DNA of 64,000 bases, from positions 1,384,812 through 1,448,811 of the forward strand of contig NZ_PZZN01000001.1 of assembly GCF_003046295.1 (NCBI RefSeq). Reading direction: 5' to 3'. Position numbers and translations under genes: made by a program. The notes under the pieces were generated by a model. That model ran no database searches. It worked only from the letters and a program-made list of their open reading frames with translations, and was not told the DNA's origin. The stretch is from Sphingomonas aerolata. Its GTDB lineage: Bacteria > Pseudomonadota > Alphaproteobacteria > Sphingomonadales > Sphingomonadaceae. Positions 27,503 to 36,518 of this stretch are shown here, piece after piece (the stretch's first letter is position 1; the number at the start of each line of letters is the position of its first letter).

Positions 27503-29149
27503 TCAGGGGGCGGGTACGGCGACCGGCGCCTCGGTCTGCGTCGATGTCGCGACCGGTGGCAGCACCGGGGTGGTGACCACGATCGGGCTGGGCTGGGGCT
27601 GGCCCGCCTGGCCCATCAGCGCCGTGTTCTCGAGGATATCTAGCGCCTTGCGCGCGACGATGTAGCGGCGGGCGGCGTCCATCCAGTTGCTCGCCTGCGT
27701 CGCGCCGGGCAGGCGCTCGACCTCGGCGCGGGCCGCCTCGACCTGGCCGGCCTCGAGCAGCCGACGCGCCCGTGCAAGACGATCTGCTGGCATGGGCGAG
27801 GCCATGCTTTCCTCGCGCAGGACGATCAGGTTGCTGAATTCACGCCGCACGGTCTGCAACCAGCTGTCATTGGTGGTCCCGTTGGTGCTGGTGATCTGCG
27901 GCGCGATCGTATCGAGCCCCTGGCGCAGATCCTCGATCGTGACCGGCTGGTGGGCGGCCTGGATCACCGCGGCCGTGGCACGCGGCTGGGCGCGCCCGAA
28001 GCGCAGCCGCAGCTGCTCCTCGATATAGCCCAGTCCGACCCCACGATCGATCGCCCGACGCGCAGCGAACGCGACCATCAGGCCTTCCGCGCGGGTCGCC
28101 TGACCCCCGGCTGCCATCGCGTCGCTCGACACGGCCGCGGTCCGGGCCTCGAGCGCGGTGAGCTGGCCCGCCAGCGTCGCCTCGCGCGTCGCCAGCATTG
28201 CGGTGTCGACCCGCGGCTGTTCGCCATTGGCGTTGAGCGGTTGCGCGGGGGTGAAATCGGGATTGCCCGATGCCGCCGTGGCCGTGGTCGATCCAGCGGC
28301 CGTCAGACCGGTGCGCTGACCAAACCATGGCATCGTTTTCAGCGCATAGCCCATCGCCACCGATCCGGCGATAAAAGCCAGTCCGATCACTATGATGATA
28401 ACACCCAGGCGGGGGCCGCGTGCCCGGGGACGCTCGATCGGCACGTGGTCGCTCATGACGCGCTTATCCCCGCGACGCGCGTCAGGGTCAATCGCGCGCT
28501 TTGCGGCGATCGTGACAAGCGCATCGTCGGTGGGAGTCTCCGCCACCACCACCGCGGCCCAGCCGCTGCCCGCCGCGTCGGCCGCGGTGCGGCTGATCGC
28601 CGCGATCGTGACGCGCGACCGGTCGACGCCGGCCTGTGCGACATGCTCGCCGAACGCACGCGCGGCGCGGGGCGAATGGATCAGCACGAGCAGCTCTTCG
28701 TGCCGAGGCAACACGCTATCGCCGATCCCCAGCGCCTCACTCGCATAGACGGTGCACACGACGACGCCCGGGCCGGTCGGCCTGCGGTCGCGGCCCGCCG
28801 GGTGGAAGAGGCGGTCGAACCCGGATGCCCGCGCTGCGTCGATCGCGGCATCGACGTTGCTGGTGCCGGTCACCGCGACACTGAAGCCTGCGCGCCGGGC
28901 GGCGGCGGCGGTGGCGTCGCCGACCGCAATCACCGGCAGCGTCTTGAGCGTGTCGGGCAGGGCGCCATGGCGAATCGCGTTCGCGCTGGTCAGCAGAACG
29001 GCATCGAACCCGCCGAGGTCGGGCGGCGTCCAGGCGACGGGCACGACCGTGAACACCGGCATCGCCAGGGGCTCGAGCCCCAGTCCGCGAAGCTTGGCGC
29101 ATGTGTCGGCATTGCCCGGTTCCGGGCGCAGCACGACGATGCGGGTCAT
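27503..29149 (-). CDS. hemD: Uroporphyrinogen-III synthase (HemD) in frame with a mitofilin/HemX-like membrane segment
   Basis: One uninterrupted frame of 548 codons begins at the ATG overlapping the hemC stop. Residues 1-230 match HemD: RIVVLRPEPGNADTCAKL, DAVLLTSANAIRHGAL, VIAVGDATAAAARRAGF, and a C-terminal TPTDDALVTIAAK. After about residue 232 the frame continues through MSDHVPIERPRARG into a membrane helix (LGVIIIVIGLAFIAGSVAMGYAL), a coiled-coil-prone region and a C-terminal helical part (ASNWMDAARRYIVARKALDILE) like alphaproteobacterial mitofilin (COG4223). An ATG at 28456 could start the membrane protein (317 residues) separately. Nothing in the sequence terminates HemD before it. 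Confidence 0.75.
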   Translation of the reverse strand: MTRIVVLRPEPGNADTCAKLRGLGLEPLAMPVFTVVPVAWTPPDLGGFDAVLLTSANAIRHGALPDTLKTLPVIAVGDATAAAARRAGFSVAVTGTSNVDAAIDAARASGFDRLFHPAGRDRRPTGPGVVVCTVYASEALGIGDSVLPRHEELLVLIHSPRAARAFGEHVAQAGVDRSRVTIAAISRTAADAAGSGWAAVVVAETPTDDALVTIAAKRAIDPDARRGDKRVMSDHVPIERPRARGPRLGVIIIVIGLAFIAGSVAMGYALKTMPWFGQRTGLTAAGSTTATAASGNPDFTPAQPLNANGEQPRVDTAMLATREATLAGQLTALEARTAAVSSDAMAAGGQATRAEGLMVAFAARRAIDRGVGLGYIEEQLRLRFGRAQPRATAAVIQAAHQPVTIEDLRQGLDTIAPQITSTNGTTNDSWLQTVRREFSNLIVLREESMASPMPADRLARARRLLEAGQVEAARAEVERLPGATQASNWMDAARRYIVARKALDILENTALMGQAGQPQPSPIVVTTPVLPPVATSTQTEAPVAVPAP

Positions 29150-30054
29150 GCGGCGAACAGGCGCCGGACGCTGGCGGGGGCGCGGGTCAGCAGATCGAGC
29201 GCGAGCGCGGTACCGAGATCTTCGTCGATCCCGCCTTCGATCGCGCCGGCGACGTCGCACGACCCATCCTCGGCGATCAGTTCGCCGCGCAGCGTCAGCG
29301 TCTCGCCGGCGAGCGAGGCGAGCGCCGCGACCGGCGAATGGCAATCCGCCCCCAACCGCGCGAGCAGCGCGCGTTCGGTCCGGACGCACAGACTGGTATC
29401 GGCGTGATCGATCGCCGCGACGATCGCATGGGCCGGCTTGCCGACCAAGGTCTCGATCCCGACCGCGCCCTGCGCCGGCGCGGGCAGCATGATGTCGGTC
29501 GGGATGGCATGACCGATCGCCGTCCGCCCGAGACGATCGAGCCCGGCGGCGGCAAGCAGCGTCGCGTCCATGTCGCCGGCCGCGACCCGCGCGAGCCGCG
29601 TATCGACGTTCCCGCGGATTAGGACGATGTCGAGATCGGGGCGCGATCGCAGCATCTGCGCGCGTCGCCGCGGCGAGCTGGTGCCGACGACAGCACCCTG
29701 GCGCAAATCGGCAAGCGTTTCCGCGCCGATCAGCCGGTCGCGCACGTCCGCGCGTGGCAGCATCGCGGCGATCTGCAGGGTCTGCGGGCGGATCGTCTCG
29801 ACATCCTTCATCGAATGCACGGCGCAATCGATCTCACCGTCGTGCAGTGCGCGATCGAGTTCTTTCGTCCACAGCGCCTTGCCGCCGATCTCGGCGAGCG
29901 CGCGATCCTGCACACGGTCGCCCGTGGTACGGATCACGACCGTCTCGATCCGATCCGGGGACCAGCCATGCGCGGCGCACAAGGCGTCGCGCACCATGCC
30001 TGCCTGCGCGAGGGCGAGGGGCGAGCCGCGTGTGCCGAGCCGAAAACTAGTCAT
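29146..30054 (-). CDS. hemC: Porphobilinogen deaminase (hydroxymethylbilane synthase)
   Basis: The 302-residue enzyme polymerises four porphobilinogens to hydroxymethylbilane for heme synthesis. Conserved parts are RLGTRGSPLALAQA, VIRTTGDRVQDRALAEIGGKALWTKELD, CAVHSMKDVET, VVGTSSPRRRAQML and VLIRGNVDTRLA. The dipyrromethane-cofactor cysteine lies in LGADCHSPVAA. The start is the ATG at 30054 (MTSFRLGTRG); the frame is open further upstream only as antisense of tsaD. It is coupled to hemD by ATGA and divergent from tsaD across 75 bp, a common alphaproteobacterial arrangement. Confidence 0.95.
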   Translation of the reverse strand: MTSFRLGTRGSPLALAQAGMVRDALCAAHGWSPDRIETVVIRTTGDRVQDRALAEIGGKALWTKELDRALHDGEIDCAVHSMKDVETIRPQTLQIAAMLPRADVRDRLIGAETLADLRQGAVVGTSSPRRRAQMLRSRPDLDIVLIRGNVDTRLARVAAGDMDATLLAAAGLDRLGRTAIGHAIPTDIMLPAPAQGAVGIETLVGKPAHAIVAAIDHADTSLCVRTERALLARLGADCHSPVAALASLAGETLTLRGELIAEDGSCDVAGAIEGGIDEDLGTALALDLLTRAPASVRRLFAA

Positions 30055-30129
30055 GACGCCTGCATGCAGAAACGCGGCGCGTTCGACAAGCGTGAGGACA
30101 AGCCTTGTCCGGCGCGATAGGGATATGGG

Positions 30130-31158
30130 ATGATCATTCTGGGTATCGAATCCTCCTGCGACGAAACCGCCGCCGCGCTCGTCACCGCCGATCGACAGGT
30201 GCTGGCGCACCGGTTGCTCGGGCAGGAGGCGGCGCATGCGCCGTTCGGCGGGGTCGTGCCGGAGATCGCGGCACGCGCGCATGTCGAGGCGCTCGAGCCG
30301 CTGATCGTCGCGGCGCTGGCCGATGCGGGGCTCAAGCTGGCCGATGTCGATGCGATCGCCGCGACCGCGGGCCCAGGGCTGATCGGCGGGGTCATGGTCG
30401 GGCTCGTCACCGGCAAGGCGCTCGCGCACGCCGCGGGCAAGCCGTTGATCGCGGTCAACCATCTGGAAGGCCATGCGCTGTCGCCGCGGCTGTCCGATCC
30501 CGATCTCGCCTTCCCCTATCTCCTGCTGCTCGTGTCGGGCGGGCATTGCCAGTTGTTGCTGGTCGAAGGGGTCGGCGCCTATCGCCGACTCGCGACGACG
30601 ATCGACGATGCGGCCGGTGAGGCGTTCGACAAGACTGCGAAGATCCTCGGCCTCGGCTTCCCGGGAGGCCCCGCGGTCGAGCGGGCCGCCGCGCTGGGTA
30701 ATCCAAAGGCCGTGCCGCTGCCGCGCCCGCTCAAGGGTTCGGCCGAACCGCATTTCTCCTTTGCCGGTCTCAAGAGCGCGGTCGCGCGGGTCGTCGGGGA
30801 CTATCCGCCGGAGGATATCGCCGCGTCGTTCCAGGCCGCGGTGGTCGATTGCCTGATCGACCGCACGACCAGGGCGCTGAACGGTCTGACGGTCACACCC
30901 ACCGCGCTCGTCGTTGCGGGCGGGGTCGCCGCGAACGGCGCGGTCCGCGGCGCGCTGCAGACGCTTGCCGCGACCCGCGGCCTGCGGTTTGTCGCGCCGC
31001 CGCTCTGGCTGTGCACGGACAATGCAGCGATGATCGCCTGGGCCGGGGCGGAGCGGTTCGCCGCCGGACTGACCGACCCGCTCGATACCGCGGCCCGCCC
31101 GCGCTGGCCGCTCGATCCCGCCGCCGAGGCGGTGCGCGGCGCAGGGGTGAAGGCATGA
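30130..31158 (+). CDS. tsaD: tRNA N6-threonylcarbamoyladenosine transferase TsaD
   Basis: The 342-residue Kae1/TsaD ASKHA-fold protein transfers threonylcarbamoyl to A37 of ANN-decoding tRNAs. It opens with [17 protein letters not shown]. The metal-binding His111 and His115 are in NHLEGHAL, followed by [38 protein letters not shown] and [13 protein letters not shown]. The ATG follows an AGGG sequence by about 8 bp. The stop overlaps the gpsA start. Confidence 0.96.
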   Translation: MIILGIESSCDETAAALVTADRQVLAHRLLGQEAAHAPFGGVVPEIAARAHVEALEPLIVAALADAGLKLADVDAIAATAGPGLIGGVMVGLVTGKALAHAAGKPLIAVNHLEGHALSPRLSDPDLAFPYLLLLVSGGHCQLLLVEGVGAYRRLATTIDDAAGEAFDKTAKILGLGFPGGPAVERAAALGNPKAVPLPRPLKGSAEPHFSFAGLKSAVARVVGDYPPEDIAASFQAAVVDCLIDRTTRALNGLTVTPTALVVAGGVAANGAVRGALQTLAATRGLRFVAPPLWLCTDNAAMIAWAGAERFAAGLTDPLDTAARPRWPLDPAAEAVRGAGVKA

Positions 31159-32132
31159 GGATCGGCGTCATCGGTGGCGGCGCCTGGGGCACCGCGCTGG
31201 CACAGGTCGCCGCGCATGAAGGTCGCGACGTCATCCTGTGGGCGCGCGAGCCGGCCGTTGTCGACTCGATCAACGCGACCCATGCGAACGCGCTGTTCCT
31301 TGCCGGCGTCGCGCTGTCGCCGACGATCCGCGCGACCGGCGACCTTGGCGCGCTGGCGGACATGGACGCGATCCTCGTCGTCACGCCGGCGCAGCATGTT
31401 GGCAGCGTGCTCGCCGCCGCGCCGATCGGCGGCATTCCGCTGGTGCTATGCGCCAAGGGGATCGAGGCGGGGAGCAAGCGGCTGGTCGGCGAGGTCGCGC
31501 GTGCGGTGCATCCCGACGCGCCGATCGCGGTGCTGTCGGGGCCGACCTTCGCGCATGAGGTGGCGGCGGGGCTGCCCACCGCGGTGACGCTCGCCTGCGA
31601 GGACGAGGCGCTTGGCGAAGCGCTCGCGACCCGGCTCGCCGCGCGGCATTTCCGGACCTATGCGTCGACCGACGTCGCGGGGGCGGAAATTGGCGGGGCG
31701 GTGAAGAACGTGCTCGCGATCGGCTGCGGCGTGGTCGAGGGCGCCGGGCTCGGCCAGAATGCGCGTGCGGCGCTGATCGCGCGCGGTTTTGCCGAGATGA
31801 CGCGGTTCGGGCTCGCGCGCGGCGCCCGTGCGGAGACGCTCGCCGGGCTGTCGGGGCTTGGCGATCTCGTGCTTACCTGTTCCTCGACGAGTTCGCGCAA
31901 TTTCTCGCTTGGCGTCGGTCTCGGGCGCGGCGAGGCCGCCGCCGCGTTGCTGGCTGATCGCCGCACGGTCGCGGAAGGCGCATTCACCGCCCCCGTGCTG
32001 CGCGAGGCCGCGCGCGATGCGGGCGTCGACATGCCGATCACCGAGGCCGTGTGCCGCCTGCTCGAAGGCGCCCCGGTCCGCGACGTGATCGGCGACCTGC
32101 TCGCGCGGCCGCTCAAGGACGAGGCGGGCTGA
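31155..32132 (+). CDS. gpsA: NAD(P)H-dependent glycerol-3-phosphate dehydrogenase
   Basis: GpsA reduces dihydroxyacetone phosphate to sn-glycerol 3-phosphate for phospholipids. In this 325-residue enzyme the Rossmann motif is [14 protein letters not shown] (residues 3-16). Other conserved parts are [32 protein letters not shown], the catalytic Lys region [14 protein letters not shown], and [13 protein letters not shown]. The ATG at 31155 overlaps the tsaD stop (ATGA); an upstream open extension lies within tsaD and is not used. Confidence 0.96.
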   Translation: MRIGVIGGGAWGTALAQVAAHEGRDVILWAREPAVVDSINATHANALFLAGVALSPTIRATGDLGALADMDAILVVTPAQHVGSVLAAAPIGGIPLVLCAKGIEAGSKRLVGEVARAVHPDAPIAVLSGPTFAHEVAAGLPTAVTLACEDEALGEALATRLAARHFRTYASTDVAGAEIGGAVKNVLAIGCGVVEGAGLGQNARAALIARGFAEMTRFGLARGARAETLAGLSGLGDLVLTCSSTSSRNFSLGVGLGRGEAAAALLADRRTVAEGAFTAPVLREAARDAGVDMPITEAVCRLLEGAPVRDVIGDLLARPLKDEAG

Positions 32133-32149
32133 CAGGAGGCGATTGCTTC

Positions 32150-32172
32150 ATCCGCCCCCCGGCGGGGAGGAT
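32150..32172. terminator. Hairpin between convergent gpsA and AsmA genes
   Basis: ATCCGCCCC (32150-32158) and GGGGAGGAT (32164-32172) pair with a single mismatch around a 5-nt loop, filling the 44-bp gap between the two converging stops. No strong T-tract is present on either side. Confidence 0.45.
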
Positions 32173-32176
32173 CGGT

Positions 32177-34033
32177 TTAGCGCAGCACGCGCGCCGCGAG
32201 CCCCGAGCAATCCGCATCGCGCGCAGTCGGGCCCTGTTTTCCCGTGATCGCGCGGCCGATCGCCTTGAAGATGTTGCCGACCGACTTCACCTCGGGCGGA
32301 ATCGTTACCGCCGGCCGCTCGATCGTGCCGGTCATATAGGCCGAGCCCGGCACGCGCAGCAGCGCATGCTGTTTCGGCGTGCCCGTCAGCCGGATGTTCA
32401 GCGTCTCGCCTGGAAACACCACGCTTCCCTGACCGCGCAACAGGCTGGCGGTCGTGTCGACGATCATCGGATCGATCCGACCATGGCCGCGCGTCACGTC
32501 GAGTTTCAGCACGACGCAGCGCAGCCCCGCGCGCTCGCCATCCTTCGCCAGCAGCGCGCGCGCCGCATCGAATCCCAAAGCCGCCGCGATCCCCTGCGGC
32601 AATTGCCCGTCACGCGCGACGAACCCGATCGTGCCGTTCGCATTGCCGACCGCCGCGCGGATCGTCGTGCCCGGCCCCCTCAGTCGTGCGCGCGCGCTGA
32701 CATTGCCGCTGAACTCGCCGCCGCCGCCCGCGAGATCCTGCACGCTGCTGCCACGCAGCCGCAGGTTGATATCGACCATCGGCACCTTGCGGTCGCCGCG
32801 CTGGTCGACCGTCAGCTTCCCCTCGACCCGACCATGCGGCAATCGCGCGTCGAGGTCGCTGAGCGTCAGCAGCTGGTGGTCGATCGCCAGCACGCCCCTG
32901 GCGGACAGGATCGGCGACGCGCCCTTGGCGCTCACGATCCGCTTGATCCGGAACGCCATGCGCGCATCGGTGGTGTCGATCTTGCCGATATCGATCCGCG
33001 TGTTGGGCACGAGCCGCGGGCCGATTGCGCGTTCGAGCGCGGCCCCCTTCGCCTTCCCCTCGTCCGACGCCAGATCACCAAAATCAAACTGTCGCGACAC
33101 GATCGCGCCGTCGACCTTGCTCCGGCCATCCTGCTTGTCGACGCTGACATGCCCGGTGAAATCGGACCGCCCGACCACGCCCTTCAGCTGCGTGACGGTC
33201 CATTTCGGCTGATCGTGGCGGACATGCGCGGAGAACGACACCGGCTGCGTGCGGAACAGCCCCGCCTCGATCACCGCGTCGATCAGCTTGAGGTCGGTCG
33301 CGCGCGCGGTGACGTCGAGCTCCATCGCGTCGGTGTCGAGCGGGTGGTCCATCCGGCCCTTCGCGGTGATCGAGAGCGCGTCGCCGTCGATCGACGCGGT
33401 GAACGGCCAGGGCTTGCCCTGGAACCGCTCGACCGAAGGCCCCGCCACGGCGATCCGCACCGCCGCACCGCGGATCGTGCCGTTGCCGGCCGCGCGGATG
33501 CCGTGCACCGGATCGGAGGCGAAGCGTGCGGTGACGAACCGGTCCTGCTTGTCGTCGCGATAGGCGATCACGCTGTCGCTGATCGTCAGTCCGTCAAGGT
33601 CGGTGGAGCTCCCGCCGCCCTTCGGCTTGCCCGGGCGTTCCCAGTTGGTGCGGCCGTTCCTGTCGCGGACCAGCACGAGCTGCAGTCCGCGCGCCTTCAC
33701 GTCGCGCGGCCCGAACGCACCTTTCAGCAACGCGAGCCCGGAAAACGTCGCCTCGGCCTCGCGCAACCGGACGAAATCGCCCGTTCCCGCCCATTCCGCC
33801 TGCGGAATACGGACGTCGGTGATCCGGATTGTCGGGCTGAACCCGAACGTGTCGACGCGCTCGATCCCGCCGATCGTCACCGGCCGGCCGAACCGCGCGG
33901 TAAGCTGCCGCTGGATCACCCCCTTGAGAGACCCCCAAGGGAAGGCTGCGAGCCCGATCAACCCCAGCACCACCACGCCAGCGACGACGATGCCGGCAAT
34001 TCTCACCCAGCGTTTTGCGAAGAATCCCCTCAT
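32177..34033 (-). CDS. AsmA family protein
   Basis: This 618-residue envelope protein has one N-terminal membrane anchor (RIAGIVVAGVVVLGLIGLAAF). An AsmA N-terminal region follows (LKGVIQRQLTARFGRPVTIGGIERV), then long beta-rich repeats and the AsmA C-terminal domain (GTIGFVARDGQLPQGIAAALGFD; GSVVFPGETLNIRLTGTPKQ). AsmA-like proteins belong to the group with bridge-like or chorein-type folds implicated in lipid transfer between the membranes. The mature part should lie in the periplasm. It stands alone on its strand, and an inverted-repeat element follows its start. Confidence 0.85.
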   Translation of the reverse strand: MRGFFAKRWVRIAGIVVAGVVVLGLIGLAAFPWGSLKGVIQRQLTARFGRPVTIGGIERVDTFGFSPTIRITDVRIPQAEWAGTGDFVRLREAEATFSGLALLKGAFGPRDVKARGLQLVLVRDRNGRTNWERPGKPKGGGSSTDLDGLTISDSVIAYRDDKQDRFVTARFASDPVHGIRAAGNGTIRGAAVRIAVAGPSVERFQGKPWPFTASIDGDALSITAKGRMDHPLDTDAMELDVTARATDLKLIDAVIEAGLFRTQPVSFSAHVRHDQPKWTVTQLKGVVGRSDFTGHVSVDKQDGRSKVDGAIVSRQFDFGDLASDEGKAKGAALERAIGPRLVPNTRIDIGKIDTTDARMAFRIKRIVSAKGASPILSARGVLAIDHQLLTLSDLDARLPHGRVEGKLTVDQRGDRKVPMVDINLRLRGSSVQDLAGGGGEFSGNVSARARLRGPGTTIRAAVGNANGTIGFVARDGQLPQGIAAALGFDAARALLAKDGERAGLRCVVLKLDVTRGHGRIDPMIVDTTASLLRGQGSVVFPGETLNIRLTGTPKQHALLRVPGSAYMTGTIERPAVTIPPEVKSVGNIFKAIGRAITGKQGPTARDADCSGLAARVLR

Positions 34034-34110
34034 CCTACCGCGACGCGCCGCCGTGAAATACGTTCCGCCTGCGTCAGGACCGCTGCCGCAGATTTACCGA
34101 CACAACCTCT

Positions 34111-34204
34111 GTCATTCCCGCGCAGGCGGGAATCCATAGGGGCGAAGCGTGCGGCCTCACCGCCGACAACCGGGAATATGGATCCCCGCCTGCGCGGGGA
34201 TGAC
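34111..34204. repeat. Intergenic long inverted repeat, copy 2
   Basis: The left arm starts GTCATTCCCGCGCAGGCGGGAATCCAT at 34111 and the right arm ATGGATCCCCGCCTGCGCGGGGATGAC ends at 34204. Each arm is itself a hairpin (CCCGC...GCGGG). It lies between the AsmA and SDHAF4 genes. It has the same outer ends (GTCAT...ATGAC) and the same double-hairpin design as the copy at 13629-13709, but different inner bases. Confidence 0.8.
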
Positions 34205-34248
34205 GGATGTGGAGCAGCGCTGGATCAGGCCTCGAAACGACGAAGCGA

Positions 34249-34410
34249 TCAGAAGTCGATCGCCATGCCCTTCAGTTCCCAGTCGCCATAGCGCGTCGGG
34301 TCGCGCGGTTCGGGGTCCTTGTCCGGCACGATCGGCTCGGGCTGTGGCACCGGTGTATCCTTCGACAGATAGGCGGGTGGCTTCACATGGTCGGGGCGCT
34401 GGCCCATCAT
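34249..34410 (-). CDS. Succinate dehydrogenase assembly factor 4 homologue (DUF1674)
   Basis: A 53-residue protein, proline- and acid-rich at first (VPQPEPIVPDKDPEPRD), ending in the diagnostic DPTRYGDWELKGMAIDF. This C-terminal signature defines DUF1674/SDHAF4, which in mitochondria binds flavinylated SdhA and promotes its assembly. The start is one of two adjacent ATGs (34410 or 34407) behind GGAGAG; the frame is open upstream but only as antisense of rsmB. No sdh genes are nearby, so it is an orphan here. Confidence 0.88.
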   Translation of the reverse strand: MMGQRPDHVKPPAYLSKDTPVPQPEPIVPDKDPEPRDPTRYGDWELKGMAIDF

Positions 34411-34509
34411 GGCTCTCCGGATTGCGTGTTGGCGTCGTAACCGCCACATGGGGCGCGCCGTGCGACTTGCCAATGCAGCGCGCGGCACCTGAACGCGAAG
34501 GACCTTCTT

Positions 34510-35787
34510 ATGCCCGACTACACCCACGCCCCCGAGCCGCTTGGCGTCCCCACCCGCCGCGCCGCGCTGCGCCTGCTCGATGCGGTTCTCCGCCGCGGCG
34601 AGTCGCTCGAATCCGCGCTGCCCGCCGCGACCCGCGCGATCCACGGACCCGATCGCGGGCTTGCGCATGCGATCGCCGCCGAGACGCTGCGCCGGCTCCC
34701 CGATCTCGACGCGATGATCGATTCGGTCACGAAGACCAATCTGCCCGACGATGCGAAGGCGCGGATGGCGCTGCGGATCGCACTCGTCCAGGTGCTGATC
34801 CTGGGCACGCCGTCGCACGCCGCGATCTCGACCGTGCTGCCGCTGGTCGATGGCGGTCCGCGCAAGCTCGTCCACGGCGTGTTCGGGACGCTGTTCCGCG
34901 CCAACATGCTGCTACCCGAGGTGCCCACGCTGCCCGCTCCGGTCGAGCTGCGCTGGGAAGCCGCATGGGGCGAGGAGATGGTCGACGATGCCGGCCGTGC
35001 GATCGCGGCGCCGCCGCCGCTCGACCTGACGATCGCAGACCCCGCCGAAACCGAAGGCTGGCGCGAAAAGCTTGGCGGCGAGAGCTTCATGCCCGGGCAT
35101 CTGCGGCTCGGCGATCACGCCTCGGTCCCCGACATGGAGGGCTTTGGCGACGGCGCCTGGTGGGTGCAGGACATCGCCGCCTCGCTTCCCGCGCGCTTGC
35201 TGGGCAAGGGGCAGGGCCATGTCCTCGATCTGTGCGCGGCGCCCGGCGGCAAGACGCTGCAGCTCGCGTCCGCGGGCTGGACCGTCACCTCGGTCGACAA
35301 TTCGCAGAGCCGGATCAAACGTCTGCGCGAGAATCTCTATCGCACGCATCTGAAGGCCGAGGTGGTGAACGCCGACCTTCTCGAATGGGCGCCCGCCGAG
35401 CCCGCCGACGCGATCCTGATCGACGCGCCGTGCAGCGCGACCGGCATCTTCCGTCGCCACCCCGACGTGCTCCACCGCGTCCGCCCCTCGATCATCGCCG
35501 AGACCGCGGCGTTGCAGGCGCGGATCTTCGCGCGCGCGGCCGACTGGGTGAAGCCCGGCGGTACGCTCGTCTACGCGACCTGCTCGCTCGAACCGTCGGA
35601 GGGCGAGGCGCAGCTCGACGCGTTCCTCGCCGCGCGCAGCGACTATTCGATCGTGCCGGTCGACCAGGCCGAGCTCCCCGCCGGAATCACGCCGACCGAC
35701 ACCGGTACCGTCCGCACGCTGCCGGGCATGCTCGCCGAACAAGGCGGTTGCGACGGCTTCTTCATCACCCGTCTGAAGCGCGCCTGA
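34510..35787 (+). CDS. rsmB: 16S rRNA (cytosine967-C5)-methyltransferase RsmB family
   Basis: The 425-residue Sun/NOL1-NOP2 family m5C methyltransferase has an N-terminal NusB-like RNA-binding domain (residues 10-140). The SAM domain carries LDLCAAPGGKTLQLA, ILIDAPCSATGIFRRHPDV with the PC-motif cysteine, and LVYATCSLEPSEGE with the catalytic TC cysteine. Both catalytic cysteines are present. Assignment to C967 is by family; paralogues can differ. It is divergent from the SDHAF4 gene and followed by a hairpin and rpe. Confidence 0.92.
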   Translation: MPDYTHAPEPLGVPTRRAALRLLDAVLRRGESLESALPAATRAIHGPDRGLAHAIAAETLRRLPDLDAMIDSVTKTNLPDDAKARMALRIALVQVLILGTPSHAAISTVLPLVDGGPRKLVHGVFGTLFRANMLLPEVPTLPAPVELRWEAAWGEEMVDDAGRAIAAPPPLDLTIADPAETEGWREKLGGESFMPGHLRLGDHASVPDMEGFGDGAWWVQDIAASLPARLLGKGQGHVLDLCAAPGGKTLQLASAGWTVTSVDNSQSRIKRLRENLYRTHLKAEVVNADLLEWAPAEPADAILIDAPCSATGIFRRHPDVLHRVRPSIIAETAALQARIFARAADWVKPGGTLVYATCSLEPSEGEAQLDAFLAARSDYSIVPVDQAELPAGITPTDTGTVRTLPGMLAEQGGCDGFFITRLKRA

Positions 35788-35791
35788 TCAT

Positions 35792-35814
35792 TCCTCCCCC
35801 GCTTTGGGGGAGGA
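35792..35814 (+). terminator. Hairpin after rsmB
   Basis: TCCTCCCCC (35792-35800) and GGGGGAGGA (35806-35814) pair perfectly around GCTTT, 4 bp after the rsmB stop and 45 bp before rpe. There is no T-run. It may terminate rsmB or be a small repeat of a type common in these genomes. Confidence 0.5.
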
Positions 35815-35858
35815 TTGAAGGCCTTCGCACCACGTGAATCCCCCGCTAGGACAAATGC

Positions 35859-36518
35859 ATGCAACCCGTCCGCATCGCCCCCTCGATCCTGTCCGCCGAC
35901 TTCGCCAAACTGGGTGAGGAGGTCCGCGCCATCGATGCGGCCGGCGCCGACTGGATCCATATCGACGTCATGGACGGGCATTTCGTGCCCAACATCTCGT
36001 TCGGCCCCGCGGTCATGAAGTCGGTGCGCGGCGTCACCGCCAAGCCGTTCGACGTCCATCTGATGATCGCCCCCGTCGATGCGTATCTCGATGCGTTCGC
36101 GGAGGCCGGCGCGGACTGCATCACCGTGCATTACGAGGCCAGCCCGCACATCCACCGCTCGCTCCAGCACATCAAGTCGCTCGGCAAGCGCGCGGGCGTT
36201 GTGATCTGTCCCGGCACGCCGGCGAAGATGCTCGATTACCTGCTCGACATGGTCGACCTCGTGCTCGTGATGAGCGTCAATCCCGGGTTTGGCGGGCAGA
36301 GCTTCATCCCCAGCCAGCTCAAGAAGATCACCGCGATCCGGACGATGATCGAGAAGAGCGGTCGCATGATCGATCTCGAGGTCGATGGCGGTGTCGACGC
36401 CGAATGGGCGAAGCGCTGTATCGATGCGGGTGCGGACGCGCTGGTCGCGGGGACGTCGGTGTTTCGCGGGGGGCCGGCACAGTATGCCGCCAACATCGCG
36501 GCATTGAGGGGCGGTTGA
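35859..36518 (+). CDS. rpe: Ribulose-phosphate 3-epimerase
   Basis: The 219-residue TIM-barrel enzyme interconverts ribulose 5-phosphate and xylulose 5-phosphate in the pentose phosphate pathway. Conserved parts are [33 protein letters not shown] (metal-binding His/Asp), [23 protein letters not shown] and [15 protein letters not shown]. The ATG at 35859 follows AGGA by 7 bp. The stop overlaps the likely TTG start of the heparinase-like gene (TTGA). It would handle the xylulose 5-phosphate made by the xylAB genes at 50.5-53.3 kb. Confidence 0.95.
   Translation: MQPVRIAPSILSADFAKLGEEVRAIDAAGADWIHIDVMDGHFVPNISFGPAVMKSVRGVTAKPFDVHLMIAPVDAYLDAFAEAGADCITVHYEASPHIHRSLQHIKSLGKRAGVVICPGTPAKMLDYLLDMVDLVLVMSVNPGFGGQSFIPSQLKKITAIRTMIEKSGRMIDLEVDGGVDAEWAKRCIDAGADALVAGTSVFRGGPAQYAANIAALRGG

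Noticed and set aside
27453..27508. CCCTGACA...TGTCAGGG inverted repeat after the chemoreceptor gene
   Set aside because: The loop is about 40 nt and the right arm overlaps the hemD stop, so it is unlikely to be a terminator.
32051..34291. Open frame of 746 codons opposite the AsmA gene
   Set aside because: A shadow of AsmA; the sequence runs into the inverted repeat and has no recognisable fold.
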